The notes: generated by a model not told the origin, from the letters alone. A stretch of DNA of 8,063 nucleotides from an uncultured Clostridium sp. (GCA_900543885.1 UQTA01000102.1:1-8063), one strand, 5' to 3'. Positions 1-6,861 are shown, numbered from the stretch's first letter. Program-made: numbers and translations.

Positions 1-149
1 ATCTGCAAAAGCGGAACTGGAAAGACTGGCTTGTTAATATCGGAGCTTATATTTACTACTCATTTACTACTTTTGGTTGCATTTTCATGCTGGTAAATGC
101 CAGCTTATGCAAGGTATCTTCCAAAAAGAAAATACCGATAAAGCCCTAA
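1..149 (+). CDS. C-terminal fragment of a probable membrane protein (runs in from the left)
   Basis: An open frame enters at base 3 and closes at TAA 147-149, giving about 48 residues. It is rich in Trp, Tyr, Phe and Ile (for example NWKDWLVNIGAYIYYSFTTF), contains one probable membrane-spanning stretch, and ends in a basic SSKKKIPIKP tail, which fits the last helix and cytoplasmic tail of a polytopic membrane protein. The start lies outside the window, so the family cannot be named. A competing open frame (frame 1) stays open to about base 114 but has a less protein-like composition. The gene converges on metI with palindromic element copy A between them. An inverted repeat overlaps the stop codon. 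Confidence is moderate because only the tail is visible. Confidence 0.45.
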   Translation, partial: LQKRNWKDWLVNIGAYIYYSFTTFGCIFMLVNASLCKVSSKKKIPIKP

Positions 150-175
150 AATACGGGATATATCGGCATTTACCA
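91..175. repeat. Overlapping inverted repeats at the 3' end of the left gene
   Basis: The 11-mer TGGTAAATGCC (91-101) has a perfect reverse complement GGCATTTACCA at 165-175. A second stem, CCGATA 135-140 with TATCGG 161-166 plus CCC 144-146 with GGG 155-157, surrounds the stop codon TAA at 147-149. The two stems share bases 165-166, so they compete at that edge. No strong T-run follows, so this is not a textbook terminator. It could be a 3'-end mRNA structure or the remnant of a small palindromic element. Confidence 0.35.
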
Positions 176-206
176 ACTTATGAAAAGATAATCAGAAATT
201 TAGTAA

Positions 207-441
207 GTTTTTAATTTGTAAATAGGTGATAGCGTAGAAAGCCACCGGCGCGCATTACAGAATAAGCATTTGTTTGAAAATCCGTGAGTGGGCGAGCATA
301 GCGTCAGAACGGAGAACCGTGCCCGAACACGCGAAGCGTGTGAGTTGGGTTCGCAGTTCTGACACTAGGCGGCGCAAGCCCACGAACAAAGGATTTTCTC
401 CCAAATGCGCATCTGTAATGCGCGCCGGTGGCTTTCGGACC
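207..441 (-). repeat. 235-bp palindromic repeat element, copy A
   Basis: This block recurs inverted at 7572-7806 (position x pairs with 8013-x). I find one difference in 235 bases: C at 245 where copy B implies G. Its core, 237-436, is one long imperfect hairpin. The perfect 24-bp base stem is 237-260 with 413-436. Further stems are 266-272/402-408, 276-283/391-398, 288-293/378-383, 303-310/356-363 and 314-318/348-352. The apex is ACACGC-GAA-GCGTGT at 327-341, which contains GCGAAGC, known as an exceptionally stable DNA mini-hairpin. A 30-nt AT-rich tail (207-236) lies outside the hairpin on one side and only 5 nt on the other. Both strands stay open for about 65 codons by chance of symmetry, and no transposase is present. 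It could be a MITE/REP-type element, a structured RNA or a 3'-end processing element. It starts 23 bp after the metI stop. Confidence 0.9.
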
Positions 442-464
442 TTAGTCAACAAAATCGCAATATT

Positions 465-1100
465 TTATGATAACTTCTTATAAAGCAGGTTTCCTACACT
501 CTGGATCACCTGTACAAAAATGATAAGCACAATACTGGTTGTAACCAGATACGGCATTTTATAGGCCTGATATCCATAACGGATCGCTACATCGCCCAGA
601 CCGCCGGCACCGATAGCACCGCCCATTGCGCTATATCCGATCAAGCTGATCATAGTCAGCGTGATACCAGAAAGAATCGCAGGAAGCGCCTCTTTTAAGT
701 ATACGCGGAATATGATCTGCATATCTCCTGCTCCAAAAGAACGAGCTGCTTCAATCAGACCATGGTCTACACTGCGAAGTGCTGACTCAATGACTCTGGC
801 TACAAAAGGAATAGCAGAAATGGTTAAAGGCACCAGTGCTGCTTTTGTACCAATGGCCTTTCCTGCGATCATACGGGTAAACGGAATCACAATAACCATT
901 AAAATAATAAACGGAAAGCTGCGGAATACATTTACAAGGATATCTAAAATCCCGTAAATGATCTTATTGGGACGCAGACCATCCGGTGCTGTTACCGTCA
1001 GCACGATCGCCGGGATAAAGCCCAGGATAACAGAAAAAATGGTGGATCCGATGACCATATATACGGTCTGCCCGAAGGCTTTCATAATTACATCATACAT
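465..1100 (-). CDS. metI: Methionine ABC transporter permease MetI
   Basis: This is the membrane subunit of the MetNIQ importer. It forms a homodimeric channel that passes methionine from MetQ into the cytoplasm, driven by MetN. The 211-residue product has about five hydrophobic helices and the EAA loop that docks the ATPase (residues about 117-140, EAARSFGAGDMQ followed by a conserved Leu-Pro region). Length and motifs match the MetI family (about 210-220 residues). A TTG at 1106 would extend the frame by two codons, but the Shine-Dalgarno GGGAGGTG would then lie almost on it. ATG at 1098-1100 gives a normal spacing of about 9 nt and is preferred. It overlaps the metN stop by 8 bp, consistent with translational coupling. 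The TAA stop lies 23 bp from palindromic element copy A, which may serve as the operon's 3' end. Confidence 0.95.
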   Translation of the reverse strand: MYDVIMKAFGQTVYMVIGSTIFSVILGFIPAIVLTVTAPDGLRPNKIIYGILDILVNVFRSFPFIILMVIVIPFTRMIAGKAIGTKAALVPLTISAIPFVARVIESALRSVDHGLIEAARSFGAGDMQIIFRVYLKEALPAILSGITLTMISLIGYSAMGGAIGAGGLGDVAIRYGYQAYKMPYLVTTSIVLIIFVQVIQSVGNLLYKKLS

Positions 1101-2067
1101 TTTCAAGCACCTCCCATAAGATACCTCTGTCTGTGAGCCATGCAGTTACACGCTCTTTATCTGCTTCTGTTACATTGATCACCAAGCTTCCCATAATAGT
1201 TCCACGGAAGTTCTCCAGTTTTCCCTGGCAGATACCAAAATTGATGTCCAGTTCATGTGCCAGATGAGTAATAGCACTGTCTCCTGCTGTATCGTCATTA
1301 AAGAACAGACGCACATTGACACCTTCTTTTGGAAGGAATTCCACACTGTCGCCTACAAATTCCTGAACATCCTTATTTGGTGCTACAAACAGTTCTTCCG
1401 GCTTTCCGGCTGCGATCATTTTTCCGTTCTTTAAAAATGCAACCTTGTTGCAGATTTCTTTTACAACTTCCATCTGATGTGTTACCACAACAATGGTAAT
1501 GCCAAGTTCCTTATTGATCTTGGAAAGCAGTGCCAGAATACCCTTTGTGATCTGCGGATCCAGCGCGGAAGTTGCCTCATCACAAAGCAGGATCTTTGGA
1601 TTTAAAACAAGAGCTCTTGCAATCGCTACTCTCTGCTTCTGACCGCCAGAAAGCTGCTTTGGATAACTTTTTACTTTATCCGTCAGGCCAACCAGATCCA
1701 GCAGTTCCATAATACGGTCATGATTTTCCTTGCTGTTCTTATTCTGATTCCAGAACTGAAGAGGAAGGGCAATGTTGTCATACACATTCAGGCGGCTTAA
1801 CAAGTTAAAGTTCTGGAAGATCATTCCCATATCCTTGCGTACCAGCTGAAGTTCTTTCTGGCTGAGTCCTGCGATTTCTTTTCCATCAACTGTGATGGAA
1901 CCGCCATTATATTTTTCCAGTCCGTTGATGCAGCGAAGGAGTGTAGATTTCCCTGCACCACTCTGACCAATAATCCCAAAGATATCTCCCTGGGCAACGT
2001 TAATGGAAATATCCTCCAACACCTGAAGGCTGCCAAATTGTTTGCTTACATGTTCAATATTGATCAT
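1093..2067 (-). CDS. metN: Methionine ABC transporter ATP-binding protein MetN
   Basis: This 324-residue cytoplasmic ATPase powers MetI. Walker A GQSGAGKST is at 34-42, the Q-loop Gln at about 85, signature LSGGQKQR at 139-146, Walker B ILLCDEATSALD at 159-170 and the switch His at 197. After the nucleotide-binding domain the protein continues for about 80 residues (about 245-324) with the pattern of a NIL domain. In E. coli MetN the equivalent C2 domain binds methionine and shuts the transporter when the internal pool is high (trans-inhibition), so the same control is likely here. The ATG at 2065-2067 is preceded by AGGAG (2074-2078 on the plus strand) at good spacing. It is separated from metQ by 204 bp that contain a stem-loop, and its stop TGA overlaps metI. 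All catalytic motifs are intact. Confidence 0.97.
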   Translation of the reverse strand: MINIEHVSKQFGSLQVLEDISINVAQGDIFGIIGQSGAGKSTLLRCINGLEKYNGGSITVDGKEIAGLSQKELQLVRKDMGMIFQNFNLLSRLNVYDNIALPLQFWNQNKNSKENHDRIMELLDLVGLTDKVKSYPKQLSGGQKQRVAIARALVLNPKILLCDEATSALDPQITKGILALLSKINKELGITIVVVTHQMEVVKEICNKVAFLKNGKMIAAGKPEELFVAPNKDVQEFVGDSVEFLPKEGVNVRLFFNDDTAGDSAITHLAHELDINFGICQGKLENFRGTIMGSLVINVTEADKERVTAWLTDRGILWEVLENV

Positions 2068-2118
2068 AAAATTCTCCTATCTAAGCGGATATTGAAACAG
2101 ATATAAAAACGGGCAAAC

Positions 2119-2168
2119 GGCTGCTGCAAAATTTCCTGTCTTCACTTTCAGGGTCTTTTACAGCAGCC
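2119..2168 (-). promoter_or_regulatory. Intercistronic stem-loop between metQ and metN
   Basis: On the minus strand GGCTGCTGTAAAA pairs with TTTTGCAGCAGCC (plus-strand 2156-2168 with 2119-2131), 13 positions with one G-T wobble. The 24-nt loop contains a further CCTG/CAGG pairing. A short T-rich stretch (five T about 9 nt further on) follows but is weak for an intrinsic terminator. Hairpins after binding-protein genes commonly stabilise the upstream mRNA or partly terminate, giving more MetQ than MetN and MetI. That role is inferred here. Confidence 0.6.
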
Positions 2169-2271
2169 TACGCCATTTCATTCATAATCAGGTAACATTC
2201 AGAAGTGGGGGATTTCCGGATGTTTCTGTCTGTTGCTATTGTATACAGGAAACCGTAACAACGGCTATATC

Positions 2272-3213
2272 CTAGAATGCCGGGATAACGGAACCACTGT
2301 ACTTTTCTTCGATGTAATTCTTTACATCATCATTCTCTAATGCCGCGATCAGAGCTTTTGTCTTAGGGCTTTCTTCATTGCCTTCTTTTACAACCAGGTA
2401 GTTGATGTACTTGTAGCTTTCGTCGCTGTCTGCCAGCTCTGCTGCTAAAGCATCTTTTTCAGGATTTAAGTTTGCTTCCAGTGCATAGTTTCCGTTGATA
2501 ACAGATGCATCTACATCGTCTAAAGCTCTTGGCAGGTTTGCTGCATCCAGCTCTGTAAACTCAAAGTTGTGAGGATTCTCTGCAATGCTGGTCAGGTCAT
2601 ACAGATCTTCTGTTTCTTTCAAAGTGATCAGTCCGTTGTCAGCTAACAGCTTGATCGCTCTGGACTCATTAGAACCATCATTTGGAATAGCAATGTTTGC
2701 TCCGTCCGGAAGCTCTTCCAGGCTCTTGTAATTGTTGGAGTAGATACCCATTGGCTCTAAGTGGATACCTGCAACTGCTACTAAGTGAAGTCCTCTTTCC
2801 TTGTTCTGCTCTTCCAGATAACGGATGGTCTGGAAATAGTTTGCATCGATCTCACCATCTTCCAGGCTGGTATTTGGCTGAACATAATCATTAAATTCAA
2901 CAACTTCTACATCCCAGCCAGCTGCTTCCAGCTTTGGAACTGCTACATCATTTACGATCTCAGCATGTGGAACTGGTGTAACACCAATGGAAATCTTGTT
3001 ATCATCGCCTTCTGGAGCTGGAACTTCGCCTTCAGCTGCTGCCTCTGCCTTAGTCTCCTCTGCACTGCTTTCTGCTGCTTCAGAAGATGCTGCTTCTATA
3101 GTCGCTGCCTCAGTTGCTGCTGCAGTTGTTTCTGCTGTCTTGCTGCCGCATCCGGCAAGAACTGTAATTGCTGCTGTTGCTGCCACTGCTAATGTTAACC
3201 ATCTTTTCTTCAT
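2272..3213 (-). CDS. metQ: Methionine-binding lipoprotein MetQ (NlpA family)
   Basis: This is the extracytoplasmic substrate-binding protein of the methionine importer, anchored to the membrane by a lipid on Cys22. It has a basic N-terminus MKKR, a hydrophobic segment and lipobox LAGC at 19-22. Residues about 23-73 form an Ala/Glu/Ser/Thr-rich low-complexity tether, longer than in many homologues. The NlpA/MetQ domain follows from about 74 (KISIGVTPVPHAEI) to the end, with the family pattern VVEFNDYVQPNTSLEDGEID, DANYFQ and IAIPNDGSNESRA. At 313 residues it is longer than typical MetQ (about 270), and the tether explains the difference. AGGAG (plus 3221-3225) sits 7 nt before the ATG. The stop is TAG (2272-2274), which shows that TAG is an ordinary stop here. 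It is the first gene of the minus-strand operon. The close homologue family is clear, though MetQ paralogues can prefer D-methionine, methionine sulfoxide or short peptides. Confidence 0.95.
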   Translation of the reverse strand: MKKRWLTLAVAATAAITVLAGCGSKTAETTAAATEAATIEAASSEAAESSAEETKAEAAAEGEVPAPEGDDNKISIGVTPVPHAEIVNDVAVPKLEAAGWDVEVVEFNDYVQPNTSLEDGEIDANYFQTIRYLEEQNKERGLHLVAVAGIHLEPMGIYSNNYKSLEELPDGANIAIPNDGSNESRAIKLLADNGLITLKETEDLYDLTSIAENPHNFEFTELDAANLPRALDDVDASVINGNYALEANLNPEKDALAAELADSDESYKYINYLVVKEGNEESPKTKALIAALENDDVKNYIEEKYSGSVIPAF

Positions 3214-3237
3214 AATATTTCTCCTCTCTCAATACAT

Positions 3238-3264
3238 CAAGCCCAGGTGACCTGATTCCACTTG
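3238..3264 (-). promoter_or_regulatory. Small hairpin in the metQ leader
   Basis: The odd palindrome CAGGTGACCTG at 3244-3254 is enclosed by CAAG 3238-3241 and CTTG 3261-3264, giving an interrupted hairpin in the predicted metQ leader about 25-50 nt before the start codon. It could be a leader stem or an operator. No SAM-box or T-box consensus is visible around it. Weak evidence. Confidence 0.25.
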
Positions 3265-3301
3265 TTTGTGCGTCTTGCTTGTGTTTCATTTGATAGTCTG
3301 A

Positions 3302-3330
3302 ATTTTAGCACATCCCACTTGATCTGTCTA
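3302..3330 (-). promoter_or_regulatory. Sigma-70-type promoter for metQNI
   Basis: On the minus strand TAGACA (plus 3325-3330) is followed after exactly 17 bp by TAAAAT (plus 3302-3307), and TG one base before it makes an extended -10. The predicted start is near 3295, leaving a leader of about 80 nt before metQ. Confidence 0.7.
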
Positions 3331-3352
3331 TTTGATTAAATCTTTATCTGGT

Positions 3353-3369
3353 TATAGGTAAAACCTATA
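3353..3369. promoter_or_regulatory. 17-bp palindromic operator, LysR-type pattern
   Basis: TATAGGTAAAACCTATA has perfect 7-bp arms with a 3-bp centre and contains T-N11-A, the LysR-family core. It resembles the MetR/CmbR/MtaR-type box with TATAGTT/AACTATA arms described for sulfur amino acid genes in Firmicutes. Its centre (3361) is about 66 bp upstream of the predicted metQ start, the usual LysR recognition position, and about 43 bp upstream of the predicted oxidoreductase start, where it abuts the expected -35. One regulator could therefore control both directions. No regulator gene is present in the window. Confidence 0.55.
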
Positions 3370-3388
3370 GCAAGCAGTTTTACTTGTA

Positions 3389-3397
3389 TGTTATACT
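3389..3397 (+). promoter_or_regulatory. Extended -10 promoter for the oxidoreductase-permease pair
   Basis: TG-T-TATACT forms an extended -10 with no recognisable -35 at 17-bp spacing (AGCAAG at 3369-3374). The weak -35 and the palindrome directly upstream fit a promoter that depends on an activator. The predicted start is near 3404, and the ribosome site AGAAAGG 3437-3443 precedes ATG 3454. Confidence 0.5.
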
Positions 3398-3453
3398 AAG
3401 CGCAGATCAAACGTGAAACATTTTCCTACTATATATAGAAAGGCACCATATCC

Positions 3454-5727
3454 ATGAGTGAACTGAAGATCATTCCTACAACCGGAAGAAACAACTGCGG
3501 CGGACGCTGTATCATCTATGCACATGTTCGTGACGGCGTTATTGAAAAACTCTCTACCGAAACCAAAGGAACACCCGAACATCCCGTTCCTTTATGCGCC
3601 TGCGCCAAAGGCTTAAACTATCATAAAACATTTTTAGGTGAAGACCGTCTGCGCTGGCCTATGAAACGGACCGGCAAACGTGGAGAAGGTAAATTTACCC
3701 GCATCAGCTGGGAAGAAGCCCTGGATATCCTTACTTCTGAATATATCCGCATCCGGGATACCTATGGCCCCGGCTCCCGCTATGTGAATGACGGCTGCGG
3801 CATCAGCGCTGTTATGCGGGGCGACCGCATGATGCGCCGCCTGCTGGCCTTAGACGGAGGTTATCTTGGCAGCTACAATTCCTACAGCTCTGCCTGCATC
3901 CGTAATGCAACAGACATCACCTACGGTACCAGCGAAACCGGTACTCATCCTACAGACTGGTTAAACAGTCAGCTGATCATCCTCTGGGGACACAATCCGG
4001 CAGAAACAAGATTTGACAGCAGCACCATGTTTTATTTAAAGAAAGCCAAGGCAGCCGGTATTCCTATTATTGTCATTGATCCACGAAAAAATGACACTGC
4101 CATTGCTTTAGATGCCAGTTGGATTCCCATCCGTCCCGCTACAGACAGCGCTCTTGCAGATGCCATGGCTTACGTTATTATAAAAGAAGGTCTTCAGGAT
4201 CAGAATTTCCTGGATCAATGCTGTCTGGGCTTTGACGCAGCCCATATGCCGGAAAATGTGGATCCATCCCTTAACTGTCTTTCTTATTTAATGGGTGAGA
4301 CAGACGGTGTTCCCAAGACGCCACAGTGGGGAGAAGGAATCACCGGCATCCCAGCTGAGACCATCCGTGAACTGGCGATCCGCTATGCCACCGCCAAACC
4401 TGCCGCTATTATCCAGGGCTACGGCGCCCAGAGAAATGCTTACGGGGAGCAAAGTGCCAGAGGTGCTATCTTTCTGGCCTGTCTCACAGGAAATGTTGGG
4501 ATCAGCGGCGGCAGCGCAGCAGGAGCCGGAGACTGTTCCACCCATGAACTGCCTGGATTTCCCATACCAGCCAATCCCTATAACCGGGCACTTCCCGTTT
4601 TTCTATGGACAGACGCGATTGATCATGGCAGTGAAATGAACGAATATGACGGTATCCGAACCTGTGATCAGGGAATTTTTGATAACCCGGAAAACATTAA
4701 CCTGGATTCTAATATTAAAATGATCTTCAACCTGGCAAGTAATACCCTTGTAAACCAGCATGGCAACATTAACGATACAACCGAGCTTTTAAAAGATACA
4801 TCCAAATGCGAATTTATCGTCTGCTCTGATCTTTTTATGACTGCCAGCGCCAAATTCGCAGACCTGCTCCTTCCAGGCGTTTCCATGTTTGAAGAAGAAA
4901 ATATTACAAAACCATGGAAATTTACAGAATTTCTGGGATTTAACAATAAAGTGATCGAGCCTCTTTATGAATGTAAAACGGAATATGACTGGATTAGAGA
5001 ACTTGCAAAGCGGATCGGTTTAGAAAATGAATTTACAGAAGGTCGTGATTATGGACAGTGGCTCCGTTATATTTACGAAGATCTGCGCACCAGAGAAACA
5101 GAGCTCCCGGAATATGATCGTTTCCGTGAAAAAGGCATCTACAAATATGAAGAAAAAGGCTATCCCATTCCCTTTGAACAAGAAGTAAACGATCCCAAAC
5201 ATCACCCATTTCCAACCCCCAGTGGAAAGATCGAACTGTTTTCCACTAAATTGCGGAAAGCTCCTATGAAAGACTTTATGCCACCAATCCCCCGGTATGT
5301 TGACCCGCCGGAAGGCCCTAAAGATCCACTTTCCAAGCGCTTTCCGCTGCAGCTGTCCGGCTGGCACACCAAATGCCGTACACATACCGTCCACGACAAT
5401 AATCCCGGACTTCGCAAACTGGATCCCCAATGCCTTTGGATCCACCCGGATGATGCTTCTAATCGCAATATAAAAGATGGGGATATGGTTCTTGTATACA
5501 ATGACCGTGGAAAAGTAAAAATACCGGCTAAGATCACAGACCGTATTGCAAAAGGTGTTACTGCACTGGCACAGGGAACATGGTACACACCAGATGAAAA
5601 CGGCACTGATACAAGAGGATCCATCAATGTTCTCACATCTAAACGGCCAACACCTTTCGCAAGAGGAAACGGTCAGCATACGAATCTGGTAGAAGTTAAA
5701 AAGGCAGATTCAGAAAAGGAGCACTAA
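3454..5727 (+). CDS. DmsA-like molybdopterin oxidoreductase, stand-alone and leaderless
   Basis: This 757-residue member of the DMSO reductase family should carry bis-MGD molybdenum (or tungsten) and one [4Fe-4S] cluster. An N-terminal Fe-S domain (about 10-65) has C15-GGR-C19 and LCACAKG (C48, C50). RWPMKRTGKRGEGKFTRISW (67-86) is typical of DmsA/YnfE. The molybdopterin core (about 68-480) has SYNSYSSAC with S145 as the probable metal ligand, WGHNPAETRF (178-187) and VIDPRKNDTA (207-216). A C-terminal dinucleotide-binding domain (about 630-750) includes GWHTKCRTH and ARGNGQHTNLVEV. Oddities are that the first Cys of the usual CxxxCxxxC is Gly11, while C48 adds an extra cysteine next to C50; there is no twin-arginine leader, so the enzyme should be cytoplasmic; and no DmsB or DmsC subunit follows. 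The electron donor and substrate (DMSO, methionine or biotin S-oxide, an N-oxide or another oxyanion) cannot be read from the sequence. Divergence from metQ suggests a sulfur compound. Family call secure, substrate unknown. Confidence 0.9.
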   Translation: MSELKIIPTTGRNNCGGRCIIYAHVRDGVIEKLSTETKGTPEHPVPLCACAKGLNYHKTFLGEDRLRWPMKRTGKRGEGKFTRISWEEALDILTSEYIRIRDTYGPGSRYVNDGCGISAVMRGDRMMRRLLALDGGYLGSYNSYSSACIRNATDITYGTSETGTHPTDWLNSQLIILWGHNPAETRFDSSTMFYLKKAKAAGIPIIVIDPRKNDTAIALDASWIPIRPATDSALADAMAYVIIKEGLQDQNFLDQCCLGFDAAHMPENVDPSLNCLSYLMGETDGVPKTPQWGEGITGIPAETIRELAIRYATAKPAAIIQGYGAQRNAYGEQSARGAIFLACLTGNVGISGGSAAGAGDCSTHELPGFPIPANPYNRALPVFLWTDAIDHGSEMNEYDGIRTCDQGIFDNPENINLDSNIKMIFNLASNTLVNQHGNINDTTELLKDTSKCEFIVCSDLFMTASAKFADLLLPGVSMFEEENITKPWKFTEFLGFNNKVIEPLYECKTEYDWIRELAKRIGLENEFTEGRDYGQWLRYIYEDLRTRETELPEYDRFREKGIYKYEEKGYPIPFEQEVNDPKHHPFPTPSGKIELFSTKLRKAPMKDFMPPIPRYVDPPEGPKDPLSKRFPLQLSGWHTKCRTHTVHDNNPGLRKLDPQCLWIHPDDASNRNIKDGDMVLVYNDRGKVKIPAKITDRIAKGVTALAQGTWYTPDENGTDTRGSINVLTSKRPTPFARGNGQHTNLVEVKKADSEKEH

Positions 5728-5736
5728 ATCTATACT

Positions 5737-6861
5737 ATGAAGCAAGCTTTACAATCTTTCATTTGTTTCTTTAAAAAAGAAACGGTACTATGCATTGCAG
5801 GAATATTAGCCCTGATATCGGCATTTTTTGTGCCGCCTTCCGTCGCTTATCTTCAATACATTGACTTTCGGGTACTTTCCCTGCTTTTTTGCCTGATGCT
5901 GGTGGTAGCCGGTTTTCAAAGCATTGGACTTTTTGGCTGCCTGGGTTCTGCCCTTTTATCAAAGGTACATACCACAAGACAGCTGACCCTGGTGCTTTCC
6001 CTGCTTTGCTTCTTTTCCAGTATGTTTATCACCAATGATGTGGCACTCCTGACTTTTGTGCCTTTTGGTATTATGATCCTGACCATGGCAAACCTTGAGA
6101 AACTATTGATCCCGGTGATCGTTTTGCAGACCATTGCCGCAAATCTTGGAAGTATGTTCACACCTGTGGGAAACCCGCAAAATCTGTACCTGGCTTCTGC
6201 CTTTTCCATTCCTGCAGGAACTTTTTTAATGCGGATGCTGCCTCTTACGGCACTTTCCCTGCTATTACTTGCCGCTGCAATCTTCCTGCTTCACGCTGAA
6301 CCCGTCGATATTCCTTCTGCCAAGGCAAAACATTGGCCCAACTTCAAGGAAACAGCTGTATACCTGACACTCTTTCTGATCTGTCTGGGTTGTGTATCCC
6401 ACCTGATCCCTTATCCGCTGATGCTGATCCTGGTCCTGGCTGCTTTATGTTTCGTTAACCGGGCTTTATTTAAAAACGCTGATTATTTTCTGCTTCTTAC
6501 CTTTGTGTTCTTTTTCCTGTTTATTGGAAATACACAAAGAATCCCGGCTGTATCCGATCTGCTCCACCGGCTGATCCGCGGACGTGAACTGGGTGCCGGT
6601 ATCCTATTAAGCCAATGTATCAGTAATGTACCTGCCGCGATCCTGCTTTCCGGCTTCACAGATCAGGCAATCCCACTGTTGTATGGGGTAAATATCGGAG
6701 GCCTTGGAACTCTGATCGCATCTCTTGCAAGCCTGATTTCTTACCGCTTCTATGCCGGAACAGAACATGCACATACCGGACGATATATGAAGATCTTTAC
6801 CCTTTATAATATTATTTTTCTGATCATTCTGGCTTTTGCAGCCTGGAGATTCATTGCATAA
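5737..6861 (+). CDS. SLC13 / ArsB-NhaD-type membrane permease
   Basis: This 374-residue, very hydrophobic protein has about ten predicted membrane helices and the two-fold repeat of the ion transporter superfamily. The first half carries ITNDVALLTFVPF (98-110) and NLGSMFTPVGNPQN (136-149). The second half carries the matching SNVPAAILLSGF (296-307) and NIGGLGTLIASLAS (319-332). Such motifs occur in SLC13, CitT and ArsB/NhaD carriers for anions or arsenite. The exact substrate is not determinable, and the length is slightly below the usual 400-430 residues. It begins 9 bp after the oxidoreductase stop, in the same reading frame, so the two are surely co-transcribed. The best Shine-Dalgarno, AAAGGAG (5715-5721), lies 15 nt from the ATG, unusually far, which suggests reinitiation or coupled translation. 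The pairing implies that it moves the substrate, product or counter-ion of the oxidoreductase. Confidence 0.88.
   Translation: MKQALQSFICFFKKETVLCIAGILALISAFFVPPSVAYLQYIDFRVLSLLFCLMLVVAGFQSIGLFGCLGSALLSKVHTTRQLTLVLSLLCFFSSMFITNDVALLTFVPFGIMILTMANLEKLLIPVIVLQTIAANLGSMFTPVGNPQNLYLASAFSIPAGTFLMRMLPLTALSLLLLAAAIFLLHAEPVDIPSAKAKHWPNFKETAVYLTLFLICLGCVSHLIPYPLMLILVLAALCFVNRALFKNADYFLLLTFVFFFLFIGNTQRIPAVSDLLHRLIRGRELGAGILLSQCISNVPAAILLSGFTDQAIPLLYGVNIGGLGTLIASLASLISYRFYAGTEHAHTGRYMKIFTLYNIIFLIILAFAAWRFIA

Noticed and set aside
255..483. Open frames of 65 and 69 codons on both strands within copy A, repeated on both strands in copy B (7509-7758)
   Set aside because: They are by-products of the palindromic element. 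They exist on both strands, have no ribosome site, and their boundaries drift with flanking sequence. Annotated as a repeat instead.
2785..3250. Plus-strand Cys-rich and Ala/Ser-rich frames antisense to metQ
   Set aside because: They mirror the GC-skewed Ala/Glu-rich tether of metQ; they lack ribosome sites and the metQ call is secure.
3214..3453. SAM riboswitch or T-box leader upstream of metQ
   Set aside because: None of the conserved S-box or T-box blocks could be found on the minus strand; only a small hairpin and a promoter are visible.
5020..5679. 219-codon minus-strand frame inside the oxidoreductase gene
   Set aside because: It overlaps the conserved C-terminal half of a well-supported gene and shows no domain pattern of its own.
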